From NCBI RefSeq assembly GCF_029029505.1, contig NZ_JAKJSD010000011.1, forward strand, positions 1 through 64,000: a stretch of DNA of 64,000 nt, written 5' to 3'. The notes under the pieces were generated by a model, which had not been told where the DNA came from, made no database searches, and worked only from the letters and a program-made list of their open reading frames with translations. A program made the translations under genes and the position numbers. The DNA comes from Ancylomarina sp. DW003 (GTDB lineage: Bacteria > Bacteroidota > Bacteroidia > Bacteroidales > Marinifilaceae). Shown here in pieces: positions 55,079 to 64,000 of the stretch; the first letter of the stretch is position 1; each line of letters opens with the position of its first letter.

Positions 55079-56047
55079 CTAATCCATTGTTTGACCAGTG
55101 TTAGCAGCGAATGCTACCATACGATCATATTCATCTGCGCTTAGATCATTGAAATAATAATTTATTGGATTTAAGTGCTTTCCTGATTTTCTTATCTCAT
55201 AATGTAGGTGTGGTCCGGTTGATTTACCTGTATTTCCTAAAAAAGCAATTACTTCACCGCGTTTCACTTTCTGCCCACGTCTTACATTGTAGCCATTTAA
55301 ATGGGCATATAAAGTCGTGTATCCATAACCATGATCGAGAACAACTGTCTTACCATATCCTCTTTGCTTACCTACTTTTTTCACAACAGCATCACCCGTT
55401 GCATACAAAGGAGTACCAATCTTTCCTGTAAAATCCATACCATCATGAAACTTACGCGTCTTATAAATAGGATGTACCCGCCAACCATAACCAGCCGAGA
55501 TACGATTAAAATCCTTTATAGCTATTGGCATAATTGCAGGGATAGCAGCTAAGAGTTTAAATTTATTCTTAACCATCTCTTCAACATCATCATACGATTT
55601 AGTCTGAACGTAAATGGATTTTGATAACTGATCCAATTTCTTCGATGTGGAAATAACGAGATCAGCATTCTTTAAGTTCTCTAAATTCTCGTAGCGATTC
55701 ACACCTCCAAAACCTGCTTGTCTAATATTATTGTGAATGGGTTCTGCCTCAAAAATAACACGGTAAATATTATCATCACGTTGCTCCAGATCACCCAAAA
55801 CAACACGCATCTTATTAACTTCATTATTTAATCTTTCGTAATGAGATAACAATTCCTGATTCTCCCGAATAAGAGAACGTTCTTTAGGTGAGCCAAAATA
55901 ATAAAATAGAATAACAACCATTATTACTGCTAGTACCAAACTCGAAGCCACATGTTTTAGAAAATCTAAAGCTCTTGTCTTAAAGCTCACTTCGACCTCT
56001 TCGTAACTAATTGACTCAGGATTAAACTGATATTTGGTTTTTGCCAT
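55079..56047 (-). CDS. M23 family metallopeptidase (membrane-anchored)
   Basis: A 322-residue peptidoglycan endopeptidase or LytM-type activator. One transmembrane helix (residues about 33-51) is followed by a short coiled coil (55-95) and a C-terminal peptidase M23 domain. The zinc ligands are present: His201 and Asp205 in HDGMD and His282 in HLH, with His249 and His280 as catalytic histidines, so it should be active. It is divergent from alaS, an arrangement often seen in Bacteroidota. Confidence 0.92.
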   Translation of the reverse strand: MAKTKYQFNPESISYEEVEVSFKTRALDFLKHVASSLVLAVIMVVILFYYFGSPKERSLIRENQELLSHYERLNNEVNKMRVVLGDLEQRDDNIYRVIFEAEPIHNNIRQAGFGGVNRYENLENLKNADLVISTSKKLDQLSKSIYVQTKSYDDVEEMVKNKFKLLAAIPAIMPIAIKDFNRISAGYGWRVHPIYKTRKFHDGMDFTGKIGTPLYATGDAVVKKVGKQRGYGKTVVLDHGYGYTTLYAHLNGYNVRRGQKVKRGEVIAFLGNTGKSTGPHLHYEIRKSGKHLNPINYYFNDLSADEYDRMVAFAANTGQTMD

Positions 56048-56106
56048 AGGTTAATTCTCTACATTTTTTTTTCAGAAAAACACACATTTTTCCACACGCA
56101 TGTGAG

Positions 56107-56114
56107 CAAAATTA
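56107..56114 (-). promoter_or_regulatory. -7 promoter element of the M23 gene
   Basis: On the minus strand this is TAATTTTG. It lies only 11 bases from the plus-strand -7 element of alaS, so the two promoters overlap. A TTG lies 19 bases upstream on the minus strand. Confidence 0.45.
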
Positions 56115-56125
56115 AGGAAATAATC

Positions 56126-56133
56126 TAACTTTG
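56126..56133 (+). promoter_or_regulatory. -7 promoter element of alaS
   Basis: TAACTTTG matches TAnnTTTG and lies 44 bases before the alaS ATG. Confidence 0.5.
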
Positions 56134-56177
56134 CAAGCTAAGTATCAAAATCTCATTGATTTAAAACATAATACAAT

Positions 56178-58811
56178 ATGACTTCTAGCGAGATCAGACA
56201 AGCCTATTTGGATTTCTTTGAATCCAAACAACATAAAATTGAATCATCAGCAGCAATGGTGATTAAGGATGACCCAACATTAATGTTTACAAATGCCGGG
56301 ATGAATCAGTTCAAGGATATTTTCCTTGGTAATTCTCCCATTAAGTACAAGAGAATTGCCAACTCCCAAAAATGTTTGCGAGTATCAGGTAAGCATAACG
56401 ACTTGGAAGAAGTAGGACATGACACCTACCACCACACCATGTTCGAAATGTTAGGCAACTGGTCTTTTGGTGATTATTTTAAAAAGGAAGCAATTGATTG
56501 GGCTTGGGAATTCTTAGTTGATACATTAAAACTTCCAACGGATCGTTTATACGCTAGTGTTTTTGAAGGTAGTGATGAAGACAAAATGCCTCGCGACGAC
56601 GAAGCTGCAGGTTATTGGGAGAAGTACCTTCCCGTAAGTCACATTATCAACGGAAACAAGAAAGATAATTTCTGGGAAATGGGAGATGTTGGTCCTTGTG
56701 GTCCATGTTCTGAAATTCATATTGACCTAAGAACGGAAGAAGAAAGAAAACTTGTTGATGGTAGAGATCTTATTAATATGGATCACCCACAAGTTGTTGA
56801 AATTTGGAACTTAGTTTTCATGCAATTCAACCGTAAGGCTGATGGCTCACTAGAGTCATTACCTCATCAGCACGTTGATACAGGAATGGGATTCGAGCGT
56901 CTTTGTATGGCTATGCAAAACAAGCAATCAAACTACGATACTGACGTTTTCCAGCCAATCATCCAAGCTATTGCAAAGATGTGTGGCAAAACATACGGCG
57001 ACAACGAAGAGATCGATATCGCATTACGTGTAATTGCTGACCATATCAGAACTATTTCATTTGCTATTACTGATGGTCAATTACCATCGAATAATAAAGC
57101 AGGTTACGTCATCCGTCGAATCCTTCGTCGTGCTGTACGTTATGGTTATACATTCCTTGATTTGAAAGATCCTTTCATGTACCGTTTGGTTGAGGTTCTA
57201 ATCGAGGTTATGGGTAAGCATTTTCCAGAACTGGTTAAGCAAAGAAATTTGATCGAAAAAGTGGTGAAAGAGGAAGAGAATTCTTTCCTAAGAACACTTG
57301 CTAACGGTATCAAGCTACTTGATCAGATTATTGAAAAAACAAAAGCTGACGACTTTAAAGTTGTTCAAGGTAAAGTTGCTTTTGAACTTTACGATACATA
57401 CGGATTCCCATTAGACTTGACAGAGTTGATTCTTAAGGAGAATGATCTTGTTGTGAACCGAAGAGAATTTAACGAAGCCATGGAAGCTCAGAAGAACCGT
57501 TCACGTTCAGCTACAGCAATGGAAACCGGCGATTGGATTGAGATTCTGAAGGATGATAAGGAAGAGTTCGTTGGTTATGATTACTTATCAACTGATGTAA
57601 AAGTTACACGCTATCGTAAAATGAATATCAAAGGGAAAGATTTATTCCAACTGGTATTCAACATTACGCCTTTCTATGGCGAAAGTGGTGGACAGGTAGG
57701 CGATACTGGTTATATCGAAGCCAATGGCGAGAAAATTTCGATTGTAGATACAAAAAAAGAAACGGGTTTAATTATTCATATTGCAAACGAATTACCTAGC
57801 GATCCAACTCTAACTTTTAAAGCAGTTGTAAACGCAGGTAAGCGTCAATTAATTGCAAATAACCATACAGCTACACACCTATTGCATGCAGCTCTACGCG
57901 AAGTCTTGGGCGATCATGTTGAGCAAAAAGGTTCTCTGGTAAATCCTGATCATTTACGTTTTGACTTTTCTCATTTCCAAAAATTGACAGAAGAAGAGAT
58001 TGCTAAGGTTGAAGAAATTGTAAATCACAAGATTCGTGAAAATGCAACAACCGAAATAAAAAATGGTATTCCTATGCAGGAAGCTATTGATTTAGGCGCA
58101 ATGGCTTTATTTGGTGAGAAGTATGGCGACTTGGTCCGTGTTGTAAAATTAAACGAATCGGTTGAGCTTTGTGGTGGTACTCACGTTAAGGCTACGGGGC
58201 AGATTGGCTTATTCAAAATCACTTCTGAGGGAGCTATTTCTGCAGGCGTACGTCGTATTGAAGCAATTACAGCAGTTAAGGCTGAGAAATATATCAATGA
58301 TAAGCTAAACACACTTAAAGAGATTGAACGTACTTTCAAGTCGAATCAAAATCTTTTGAAAAATATCGAAGCGCTTATTTCAGAAAATTCTGACATGAAA
58401 AAAGGTCTTGAAGCTTTCCAAAAAGACCAGCTTAAGGTTGTGAAAAATGCATTAAAGTCTGAAATCACTGAAACCAAAGGTGTGAATTTCATCAGTAAAA
58501 AGATGAATGTAAAATCTGCTGGTGATATTAAAGATGTTGCCTTCTCGCTTAAATCAGAAGTTGAAAACCTGGTGTTTATTGCTGGGGCAGACCTTGGTGG
58601 AAAAGCCAACCTGACTATCATGTTCTCTGATAACCTGGTTAAAGAATACGATTTGAATGCCGGAGCAATTGTTCGTGAAGCTGCTAAGGAAATTAAAGGT
58701 GGTGGCGGTGGCCAGGCATTCTTTGCTTCTGCTGGTGGTAAAGATCCTCAGGGTATTGATGCGGCAATCAGTACAGCTAAGAAAATGATTCTACACAAGA
58801 TTGAAGGCTAA
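56178..58811 (+). CDS. alaS: Alanyl-tRNA synthetase (AlaS)
   Basis: Charges tRNA-Ala in the cytosol and edits mischarged Ser/Gly. The 877 residues have the class II catalytic core ([44 protein letters not shown]), the editing domain with its zinc motif ([13 protein letters not shown] and [11 protein letters not shown]), and the C-terminal C-Ala domain ending [17 protein letters not shown]. All expected motifs are intact. It has its own promoter and terminator. Confidence 0.98.
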   Translation: MTSSEIRQAYLDFFESKQHKIESSAAMVIKDDPTLMFTNAGMNQFKDIFLGNSPIKYKRIANSQKCLRVSGKHNDLEEVGHDTYHHTMFEMLGNWSFGDYFKKEAIDWAWEFLVDTLKLPTDRLYASVFEGSDEDKMPRDDEAAGYWEKYLPVSHIINGNKKDNFWEMGDVGPCGPCSEIHIDLRTEEERKLVDGRDLINMDHPQVVEIWNLVFMQFNRKADGSLESLPHQHVDTGMGFERLCMAMQNKQSNYDTDVFQPIIQAIAKMCGKTYGDNEEIDIALRVIADHIRTISFAITDGQLPSNNKAGYVIRRILRRAVRYGYTFLDLKDPFMYRLVEVLIEVMGKHFPELVKQRNLIEKVVKEEENSFLRTLANGIKLLDQIIEKTKADDFKVVQGKVAFELYDTYGFPLDLTELILKENDLVVNRREFNEAMEAQKNRSRSATAMETGDWIEILKDDKEEFVGYDYLSTDVKVTRYRKMNIKGKDLFQLVFNITPFYGESGGQVGDTGYIEANGEKISIVDTKKETGLIIHIANELPSDPTLTFKAVVNAGKRQLIANNHTATHLLHAALREVLGDHVEQKGSLVNPDHLRFDFSHFQKLTEEEIAKVEEIVNHKIRENATTEIKNGIPMQEAIDLGAMALFGEKYGDLVRVVKLNESVELCGGTHVKATGQIGLFKITSEGAISAGVRRIEAITAVKAEKYINDKLNTLKEIERTFKSNQNLLKNIEALISENSDMKKGLEAFQKDQLKVVKNALKSEITETKGVNFISKKMNVKSAGDIKDVAFSLKSEVENLVFIAGADLGGKANLTIMFSDNLVKEYDLNAGAIVREAAKEIKGGGGGQAFFASAGGKDPQGIDAAISTAKKMILHKIEG

Positions 58812-58837
58812 ACCTAGCTTCCAATTTTAGACATATA

Positions 58838-58871
58838 AAAAGCGACTACCGTAAGGTGGTCGCTTTTATAT
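58838..58871. terminator. Terminator between alaS and ccsA
   Basis: AAAAGCGACTACC and GGTGGTCGCTTTT form a 13-bp stem with one G-U pair and a GTAA loop, usable by both convergent genes. Confidence 0.88.
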
Positions 58872-58895
58872 TATAATAAAGTTTTTGCAATTAAT

Positions 58896-59681
58896 TTATG
58901 GCGCTTGGCTATAAGTATGCACAGAGAATTGTGCTGATGGCAAGTAATTCACTCCAAACCAACAGACCAAAAGAATCACGAAAGCCAATGCGAGAATCCA
59001 AAGTGAGGATTTAAACACAGTTGGCATATGATAACGACGATGGATGTAGATCAAATAACCTAACCAAGTAATCAATGCCCAAGTTTCTTTGGGATCCCAA
59101 GTCCAATAGTGTCCCCAAGCTTCTTTCGCCCACAGAGCTCCGAAAAGAAGGCCTAAGCTTAAGAAAGCAAAACCTAAGTATACCAGATTATCAGCCATCA
59201 ACATGACCTTTTTATCGAGTGTTTTATAATAATGCTGATACAAACCACGAACGGCTACCAATGAAGAAGCGGCCAAAAATGCATAAGCGAAGATATACAC
59301 CACAACATGCGGCACAAACCAAGGGCTCTGAAGCGCAGGCATAAGGGTTTTAGAAAAATTCTCAGGGTGCATATAATTAATTCCAAGAAATAGTAAGGAT
59401 AGGCCCAAACTGTAAAAAAGCATCCAGTTGAAACGCCAACGCAAATAAGTAATCATGCCAATAGCTGGTAAAAAGAAAGCATACCATAAACGCGTTTCTC
59501 CTAAAGTTCTCAATGGTGGCCGCTCTAATTTCACCCATAAAAAAGCGATAAAAGCACCAATACATGCCGTGCCAAGTATAATGAATAAGCGTTTTAGAAA
59601 CTCTTTTTTATAGAGTAGAAGAGCAAATAACCACAGCAAGCTGCTGGTTAGTAAGACAAGTATAAAATTGGACCAAATCAT
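58896..59681 (-). CDS. ccsA: Cytochrome c biogenesis protein CcsA (system II haem exporter)
   Basis: A 261-residue inner-membrane protein with about eight helices. The haem-handling WWD motif reads WGHYWTWDPKETWALITW near residues 190-210, with flanking histidines in helices. Together with ResB it moves haem across the membrane and attaches it to CxxCH apocytochromes. It is encoded downstream of resB; the 88-base gap holds three short repeats. In many Bacteroidota the two are fused as CcsBA; here they are separate. Confidence 0.92.
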   Translation of the reverse strand: MIWSNFILVLLTSSLLWLFALLLYKKEFLKRLFIILGTACIGAFIAFLWVKLERPPLRTLGETRLWYAFFLPAIGMITYLRWRFNWMLFYSLGLSLLFLGINYMHPENFSKTLMPALQSPWFVPHVVVYIFAYAFLAASSLVAVRGLYQHYYKTLDKKVMLMADNLVYLGFAFLSLGLLFGALWAKEAWGHYWTWDPKETWALITWLGYLIYIHRRYHMPTVFKSSLWILALAFVILLVCWFGVNYLPSAQFSVHTYSQAP

Positions 59682-59687
59682 GGTTGT

Positions 59688-59750
59688 GATGTGTTAATTT
59701 TGTTGATGTGATAATTAGATGATAAGTTGATACGGTGATGTGCTAATTTA
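59688..59750. repeat. Three degenerate GATGTGnTAATT repeats
   Basis: GATGTGTTAATTT (59688-59700), GATGTGATAATTA (59705-59717) and GATGTGCTAATTTA (59737-59750) lie in the gap between resB and ccsA. The repeat starts are 17 and 32 bases apart. Confidence 0.6.
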
Positions 59751-59769
59751 CAGATGAGAAACTTTAAAT

Positions 59770-61005
59770 TTAACTGACATCAGTATTAATCTTTTCTCTT
59801 CCTTTCCAGAACATATAGATCGCACCAATCATCATCATGAAAATACCAAGATAGACATAGGGTTGCCAAGGATCTCGAACAACCTCTAAAATCGACTTAT
59901 CGGAATAACGTCCCATCTTATCATCGTAACTCAATTGGTAGATTTTCCATCCATTTACGCTTACTGGTTTATTCACCTCAAGTACCTCATCACGCTTTTT
60001 TCCATCAGGTGTTATAAATGTAACATCCGAAGAGAAACGTTTGGGTTCAGGCACTGTCATTACCAAAGAAAAGTTATCATCGAGTTTTAATGATTCATGA
60101 GGGCGATTGAAACTACCACAAGATATCCAACCTCGAAGCGTATCGTTTTGTGATGATACAACCTGAACTTTAGCAGCAGGAGCAGCTCCAAAATCAGACA
60201 ATTTATAATATCGGTCACCTGCCCTACCTGAGTTAACATAAAACTCTTCTATTTCAACTTTCCAGGATTGTAAATCGCAAGCCAACCCTTTCTCTATCAT
60301 AATCATGGATGGCTTTTGAGCTTCATATAATTCTCCCGACTCATTTTCAACGACAGCCAACTTGGGGTTAAATTCATCAATTTTAAAATCTTTAAGCTTA
60401 ATGGCCAATGGCATCTCATAAAACCTATTTTGATCGTCATAAGATCGCCATTCCATCTTATTTTCAAATACGTCCATTTTCAATCGACGTAAATCTCCTG
60501 AACCTAAACCTCCAGCAAAAATCACAATCCATAAACCCCAATGACTGCAAACAAATCCCCAATTTTTAAGCTTGAATGGAAAAGTTTTTTTCAAACTTAC
60601 AAGACCAAGCACAATCAAAAGAAGAAGGTTAATCATCAAAAATGGGTAAGAACCCGTCATTTGATTTAAACCTAGCTTTTGAACCAAACCATTCTGAGGA
60701 CTTGGAATTTGAGGTAGAATCCCCATTATAATAACTAAAATACTAAGCACTGAAACCAAACTAATGGTAAGTGGAATACTTGAAAGGAAAGCATGAGTCT
60801 TCGTCTTCCTAAATAAGAAGTGAGATAGAATTAACAGGATAAAAAAACATGATCCTAATATGAGGTTAATTGGAAATATTAGCGTCGAAGGTGTTTTAGG
60901 TAACATCCACTCCAATCCATATCCAATACTTAAAATACCAAATGAAATAATGAAGCTTTCAGCATATCCCCAAGGTTGCTGCCAGATAGGTTTCTTAATT
61001 GACAT
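59770..61005 (-). CDS. resB: Cytochrome c biogenesis protein ResB (CcsB)
   Basis: A 411-residue inner-membrane protein. About four N-terminal helices are followed by a large periplasmic domain (about residues 175-375) and a last helix (380-400, YVYLGIFMMMIGAIYMFW). This fits the ResB/Ccs1 subunit of system II cytochrome c maturation, which receives the apocytochrome. It lies downstream of nrfA past a terminator and upstream of ccsA, so it is positioned to mature NrfH and NrfA. Confidence 0.88.
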   Translation of the reverse strand: MSIKKPIWQQPWGYAESFIISFGILSIGYGLEWMLPKTPSTLIFPINLILGSCFFILLILSHFLFRKTKTHAFLSSIPLTISLVSVLSILVIIMGILPQIPSPQNGLVQKLGLNQMTGSYPFLMINLLLLIVLGLVSLKKTFPFKLKNWGFVCSHWGLWIVIFAGGLGSGDLRRLKMDVFENKMEWRSYDDQNRFYEMPLAIKLKDFKIDEFNPKLAVVENESGELYEAQKPSMIMIEKGLACDLQSWKVEIEEFYVNSGRAGDRYYKLSDFGAAPAAKVQVVSSQNDTLRGWISCGSFNRPHESLKLDDNFSLVMTVPEPKRFSSDVTFITPDGKKRDEVLEVNKPVSVNGWKIYQLSYDDKMGRYSDKSILEVVRDPWQPYVYLGIFMMMIGAIYMFWKGREKINTDVS

Positions 61006-61112
61006 ATAACGTGTATTAACAGGCTTAATTAGGTTCTTTTATTTCTTATTTAGGAAAGACTGGTTCCGCATAATAAAAGACTTGAAAGTACGAATAATAA
61101 TCTGAAGCATAA

Positions 61113-61144
61113 AAAAAATGCTGCCCAAATTGGACAGCATTTTT
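61113..61144 (-). terminator. Terminator of the nrfHA operon
   Basis: On the minus strand AAATGCTGTCCA and TGGGCAGCATTT form a stem with one mismatch, followed by eight T. Confidence 0.85.
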
Positions 61145-61163
61145 AATGAATATTTATTAGTGA

Positions 61164-62675
61164 TTAACGCTTAACCTGGTAACCACTTTCACGCTTTTCA
61201 GCTTTTTTGTCCCACTCAGGAAGAAGATTCTTCTTAAATGTTTCTTTCTCTTTATTCAATTTATCCATATCAAGACCGATAAATTTCTGAGCTTTTGCTT
61301 TCGTAGCGATATCTGGATAAGCAACCTCTCCGTCGAAACCATACTTATGGAAAATTCTTACTAAAGCGATTCGAGCCTCTTGTGCACGATCTACACCAGT
61401 AGTAATAATACGACCCGTTTCAGTTGGAGCGTGGAAAGAACCACCATGAGAAGCAGCTGCATAATCCCAACGCCACTGAGCGTGACGAATCATCATCAAT
61501 ATTGGCTTCATTTCTTTTTCAGTAGCACCTAAATCCCAAGCTTTCTTAGCTTCAACGTGAGCACGTACAAGAAGTTCTTCTAGCTTATCACGATTCTCGA
61601 TAATTTGATCCTGACGTTGATAAACATTCTTAATCAACTTCTCAGTCTCTTCACGGTGACAAACCTGACAAGAATTAGCAACATTATTCAATGGAGATTG
61701 AATATGGTGATCAGTAAATTTCTGTCCACCTTCTGATTTATAAGGCATATGGCAATCAGCACAAGAAACACCACGATCAGCGTGAATACCCTTTAGGTAA
61801 ACTTCGTATCCCGGATGCTGAGCTTTCAACATAGGAGCTTTACTTAACTTATGAGTCCAATCTTTAAACTCAAGCTCATCGTAGTACTCTTCCATTTCTT
61901 CAACGCCCATTCCTTTATCCCATGGTAACTGAACAAAAGCAGATCCTTTAACACGATTCTTGTTAAAATAATACTCAACATGACACTGAGCACAAACTAA
62001 AGAACGCATCTCCTGATGAGTTGCATCGTTAATATCTTTACCCATACGCTCGAAAGCTTCAATTAGGTATGGACGCGTAACTTTAAGATTCATTGTTTCA
62101 GCATCGTGACAGTCGGCACATCCAATAGGATTTACAACTTCGTGTCCTTTTGACGACCATTTTCCTGAATAATATTCAGCAACACCAATTTCATTCATCA
62201 AACGAGGTACATCAGGAGATTTACATGTCCAACATGTTGAAGGCATTGGTCCATCTTTATCACTAGTTGGGCCACCTGTACGTAAAGTATTTCTTAAGTC
62301 ATCAACTGCATAATAATGACCACGACCTTGATTATAATCTTTCGCAAAACCATAACCTGCCCAAAGCACAACCAATCGAGGGTCTACTTCCAACATATCA
62401 ATCATAGCATTACCGTTATACTTGCTATTAAAGCTAGTATCGGCTGTGTTGTAATAAGATTCAAATTCGCGAGGGAAATTTTCACCCCAAACCTCGTTGC
62501 GAGGTTCCCACTGGTTATATTCAACCTGCGGTGTGTAAGCAAAAACAGATTCGGCTCTTCTTTCCATTATGGAATTGGCCAAAATCCCCAACAAGAAAAC
62601 AACGATTAGAGAAGCTGTGAAAATAAGCCACCCCAAAACGGGTTTTCTATTTACTGATTCATTTATAGGCTTCAT
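61164..62675 (-). CDS. nrfA: Ammonia-forming cytochrome c nitrite reductase (NrfA)
   Basis: A periplasmic pentahaem enzyme that reduces nitrite to ammonium with six electrons. The 503 residues have an N-terminal membrane anchor (about 14-35). Haem 1 is the lysine-ligated CWTCK (Cys148-Lys152); four CxxCH sites follow at 186-190, 228-232, 305-309 and 336-340. Calcium/catalytic residues appear in CHVEYY (Glu234, Tyr235) and KAQH (Lys284, Gln286, catalytic His287). It follows nrfH by 18 bases. All key residues are present, so it should be active. Confidence 0.97.
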   Translation of the reverse strand: MKPINESVNRKPVLGWLIFTASLIVVFLLGILANSIMERRAESVFAYTPQVEYNQWEPRNEVWGENFPREFESYYNTADTSFNSKYNGNAMIDMLEVDPRLVVLWAGYGFAKDYNQGRGHYYAVDDLRNTLRTGGPTSDKDGPMPSTCWTCKSPDVPRLMNEIGVAEYYSGKWSSKGHEVVNPIGCADCHDAETMNLKVTRPYLIEAFERMGKDINDATHQEMRSLVCAQCHVEYYFNKNRVKGSAFVQLPWDKGMGVEEMEEYYDELEFKDWTHKLSKAPMLKAQHPGYEVYLKGIHADRGVSCADCHMPYKSEGGQKFTDHHIQSPLNNVANSCQVCHREETEKLIKNVYQRQDQIIENRDKLEELLVRAHVEAKKAWDLGATEKEMKPILMMIRHAQWRWDYAAASHGGSFHAPTETGRIITTGVDRAQEARIALVRIFHKYGFDGEVAYPDIATKAKAQKFIGLDMDKLNKEKETFKKNLLPEWDKKAEKRESGYQVKR

Positions 62676-62693
62676 AGTTTATTTATTTAAGTT

Positions 62694-63287
62694 TTATTTG
62701 GTATCAGATTCATTTAAATATTCTTTCATCCAATCTGGAATTGGACTTGAAGGTACCGGCACGCGTGCGTTTGGAACACTCGAAAGGCTATTTACCCTTC
62801 CATGAGGTACTTCTCTATGGCAATCCCAGCACACTCTACCTTGCGTGTTATGTGTATGTTGTGGAACTTGTGTTGCCAACTTAGGGTCGGTCAGCGTTTG
62901 GCTGTGACAGCGAATACAGTTATTGTGAACCACTTCGCGTCCTTCTTCCAAAATAAAGATGACTTCCGGTTCCATTCTTAATGCAAACATTGTTGCATGC
63001 CTCAAACCATCTTTTGCCTTAAAAAAGTACTTATTAAACACATTATTGTGCGGTACATGGCAATCGTTACATGTAGCAACCTCACGGTGCGAACTATGCT
63101 GATAGGTCGCATATTGTGGTGCCATAACATGACAGTTGACGCAGGTTTTAGGATCATCAGAAAGGTAAGAAAGTGCTTTAGATAAATAAAGCACATGAAC
63201 ACCTAATCCGACAAAAGCACCTAAGACAATCATCACCGGAATTCTCCATTTTGGTGGAGGGGTTAATAATTTGAATAGTTTTACCAT
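62694..63287 (-). CDS. nrfH: Cytochrome c nitrite reductase small subunit (NrfH)
   Basis: A NapC/NirT-family tetrahaem quinol dehydrogenase that feeds electrons from menaquinol to NrfA. The 197 residues have an N-terminal helix (about 14-38) and four CxxCH haem sites at Cys49 (CVNCHVM, with the Met55 axial ligand), Cys73, Cys124 and Cys153. It is the first gene of the nrfHA pair. The long C-terminal tail after haem 4 is typical of NrfH. Confidence 0.95.
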   Translation of the reverse strand: MVKLFKLLTPPPKWRIPVMIVLGAFVGLGVHVLYLSKALSYLSDDPKTCVNCHVMAPQYATYQHSSHREVATCNDCHVPHNNVFNKYFFKAKDGLRHATMFALRMEPEVIFILEEGREVVHNNCIRCHSQTLTDPKLATQVPQHTHNTQGRVCWDCHREVPHGRVNSLSSVPNARVPVPSSPIPDWMKEYLNESDTK

Positions 63288-63316
63288 TGGCTCTTAGATT
63301 GATTGTGACTGAAAAC

Positions 63317-63355
63317 TTCTGATCCCTGACAAATGCCAAAGATCAGAAAGATCAG
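63317..63355. promoter_or_regulatory. Inverted and direct repeats between the barrel gene and nrfH
   Basis: TTCTGATC (63317-63324) and GATCAGAA (63341-63348) form an inverted repeat with a 16-base spacer. Another GATCAG follows at 63350-63355. It may be an intercistronic hairpin or an operator before nrfH. Confidence 0.4.
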
Positions 63356-63358
63356 GTA

Positions 63359-64000
63359 TTATTTTAGAAAATTTGGTTTGAACACTAACATCATCCATCC
63401 CCAACATGCTGCTTTTTCTGCATCGTTTACACCCTTCAACACTTCCATTGAATCTGATGCAAACATCTGAGAATATCCCATTTTAAATGTTACTGATTTT
63501 GAATACTTATATCCGAATGATAAGTCAATCTCAGTACCTAAATAAGCATCTTGTTTTTCAGCTCCTTTATATAAATCTGCTGCTGCAGAAAAAATATGAA
63601 TAGCCGATCCAAATGAGAACTTATCTTTTGAATAGTTTAAACCACCATAAATATCTTGTAATCCAACATCACCAACATGGTTGCCAACATAGAAATAATC
63701 CATATGACCATTAAACTTGTGATTGGTTCCGAATAAAGGCGTGAAAGAATTATTATCTTTTATCTCATCATCATCAGTTCCTGACAGCATTTCAATTCCA
63801 ACATTACCTTTCCAGTTATCCGCAACCTTAAATTTCATTCCTAAGTTGAACATATAAGCACTAATATCCTTATCCGCAACTGTTTTACCCGACTGAGCAT
63901 ATAGTGATCCGGTTAAAGTAACTTTACCTGGACGGTAATTCATATGTGTACCAAAAGTTTGATTGTATCTTGTTTCAAGATCATCATCAACATCAAGAGT
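63359..64000 (-). CDS. Outer-membrane beta-barrel protein (alginate-export/porin-like), 5' part missing
   Basis: The frame stays open to the window edge, so this is the C-terminal 213 residues of a longer protein. Alternating amphipathic strands (VTLTGSLYAQSGK, FSFGSAIHIFSAAADLY, DLSFGYKYSKSVTFKMGYSQMF) and an end in a short hydrophobic strand, LVFKPNFLK, fit a porin-like outer-membrane barrel. Similar genes often precede nrfHA in Bacteroidota, possibly to admit nitrite or formate. It is on the same strand, 71 bases before nrfH. Confidence 0.72.
   Translation of the reverse strand, partial: TLDVDDDLETRYNQTFGTHMNYRPGKVTLTGSLYAQSGKTVADKDISAYMFNLGMKFKVADNWKGNVGIEMLSGTDDDEIKDNNSFTPLFGTNHKFNGHMDYFYVGNHVGDVGLQDIYGGLNYSKDKFSFGSAIHIFSAAADLYKGAEKQDAYLGTEIDLSFGYKYSKSVTFKMGYSQMFASDSMEVLKGVNDAEKAACWGWMMLVFKPNFLK

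Noticed and set aside
1-64000. Search for CRISPR arrays, insertion sequences, integrases, tRNA and rRNA genes
   Set aside because: No regularly spaced repeats, transposase or integrase motifs, or RNA gene signatures were seen by reading; a covariance or tRNA search could not be run.

Overview
The window reads as a chromosomal segment of an AT-rich member of the Bacteroidota. The evidence is a type IX secretion / gliding cluster (gldJ, murF, porU, porV), a TonB-dependent receptor with an STN domain, DUF4249 and CreD proteins, and promoter elements of the Bacteroidota form TAnnTTTG with few Shine-Dalgarno sites. The nrfHA pair with system II cytochrome c maturation genes points to a facultative anaerobe that can respire nitrite, perhaps a marine Marinilabiliales-type organism. 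That placement is inference; no rRNA gene is present to test it. I saw no tRNA, rRNA, CRISPR array, insertion sequence, prophage or replication origin.

Layout. 1-9.4 kb: purA, a flippase-like membrane protein, a sugar cassette (ROK kinase and MFS transporter, divergent from an AraC regulator), a DUF4097 beta-solenoid, an NAD(P)H-flavin oxidoreductase and rlmN. 9.5-15.8 kb: a LacI regulator, a formimidoylglutamase-like hydrolase and two tandem CBS-containing ClC proteins. 16-22.4 kb: small accessory genes, namely a lipoprotein, an 82-residue protein, an SMR transporter with a Crp/Fnr regulator, a MarR operon, a CreD module and a pentapeptide-repeat protein. 22.5-31.7 kb: rex, folC, phoH, ppx/gppA and a colinear run mtaB-suhB-acyltransferase-glycosyltransferase. 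31.7-41.2 kb: a Gdx-type SMR gene, murF and gldJ on the minus strand, and porU, porV and ispF on the plus strand. 41.2-48.3 kb: a divergent outer-membrane locus (MG2/plug-like protein and DUF4249 lipoprotein on minus; secreted protein and TonB receptor on plus). 48.4-58.8 kb: housekeeping and envelope genes (CoA-binding protein, thioredoxin, LemA-TPM-TPM-CapA, zinc ribbon-Nif3-MerR, M23 peptidase, alaS). 58.9-64 kb: ccsA, resB, nrfA, nrfH and the 3' part of an outer-membrane barrel gene.

How genes work together. PorU and PorV are the T9SS sortase and its shuttle, and GldJ belongs to the gliding/T9SS machinery; gldJ-murF adjacency next to porU-porV is a known Bacteroidota arrangement. NrfH passes quinol electrons to NrfA, and ResB/CcsA attach the haems these proteins need. 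LemA and the two TPM proteins form a common envelope module. The CreD module carries its own small winged-helix regulator.

The best new signals are regulatory. An identical spaced inverted repeat lies before both transcription units of the CreD module. Twin palindromes sit before marR. Repeated ACCTAAAT boxes lie before porU. The ClC pair and the divergent DUF4249/TonB-receptor locus also deserve a second look.
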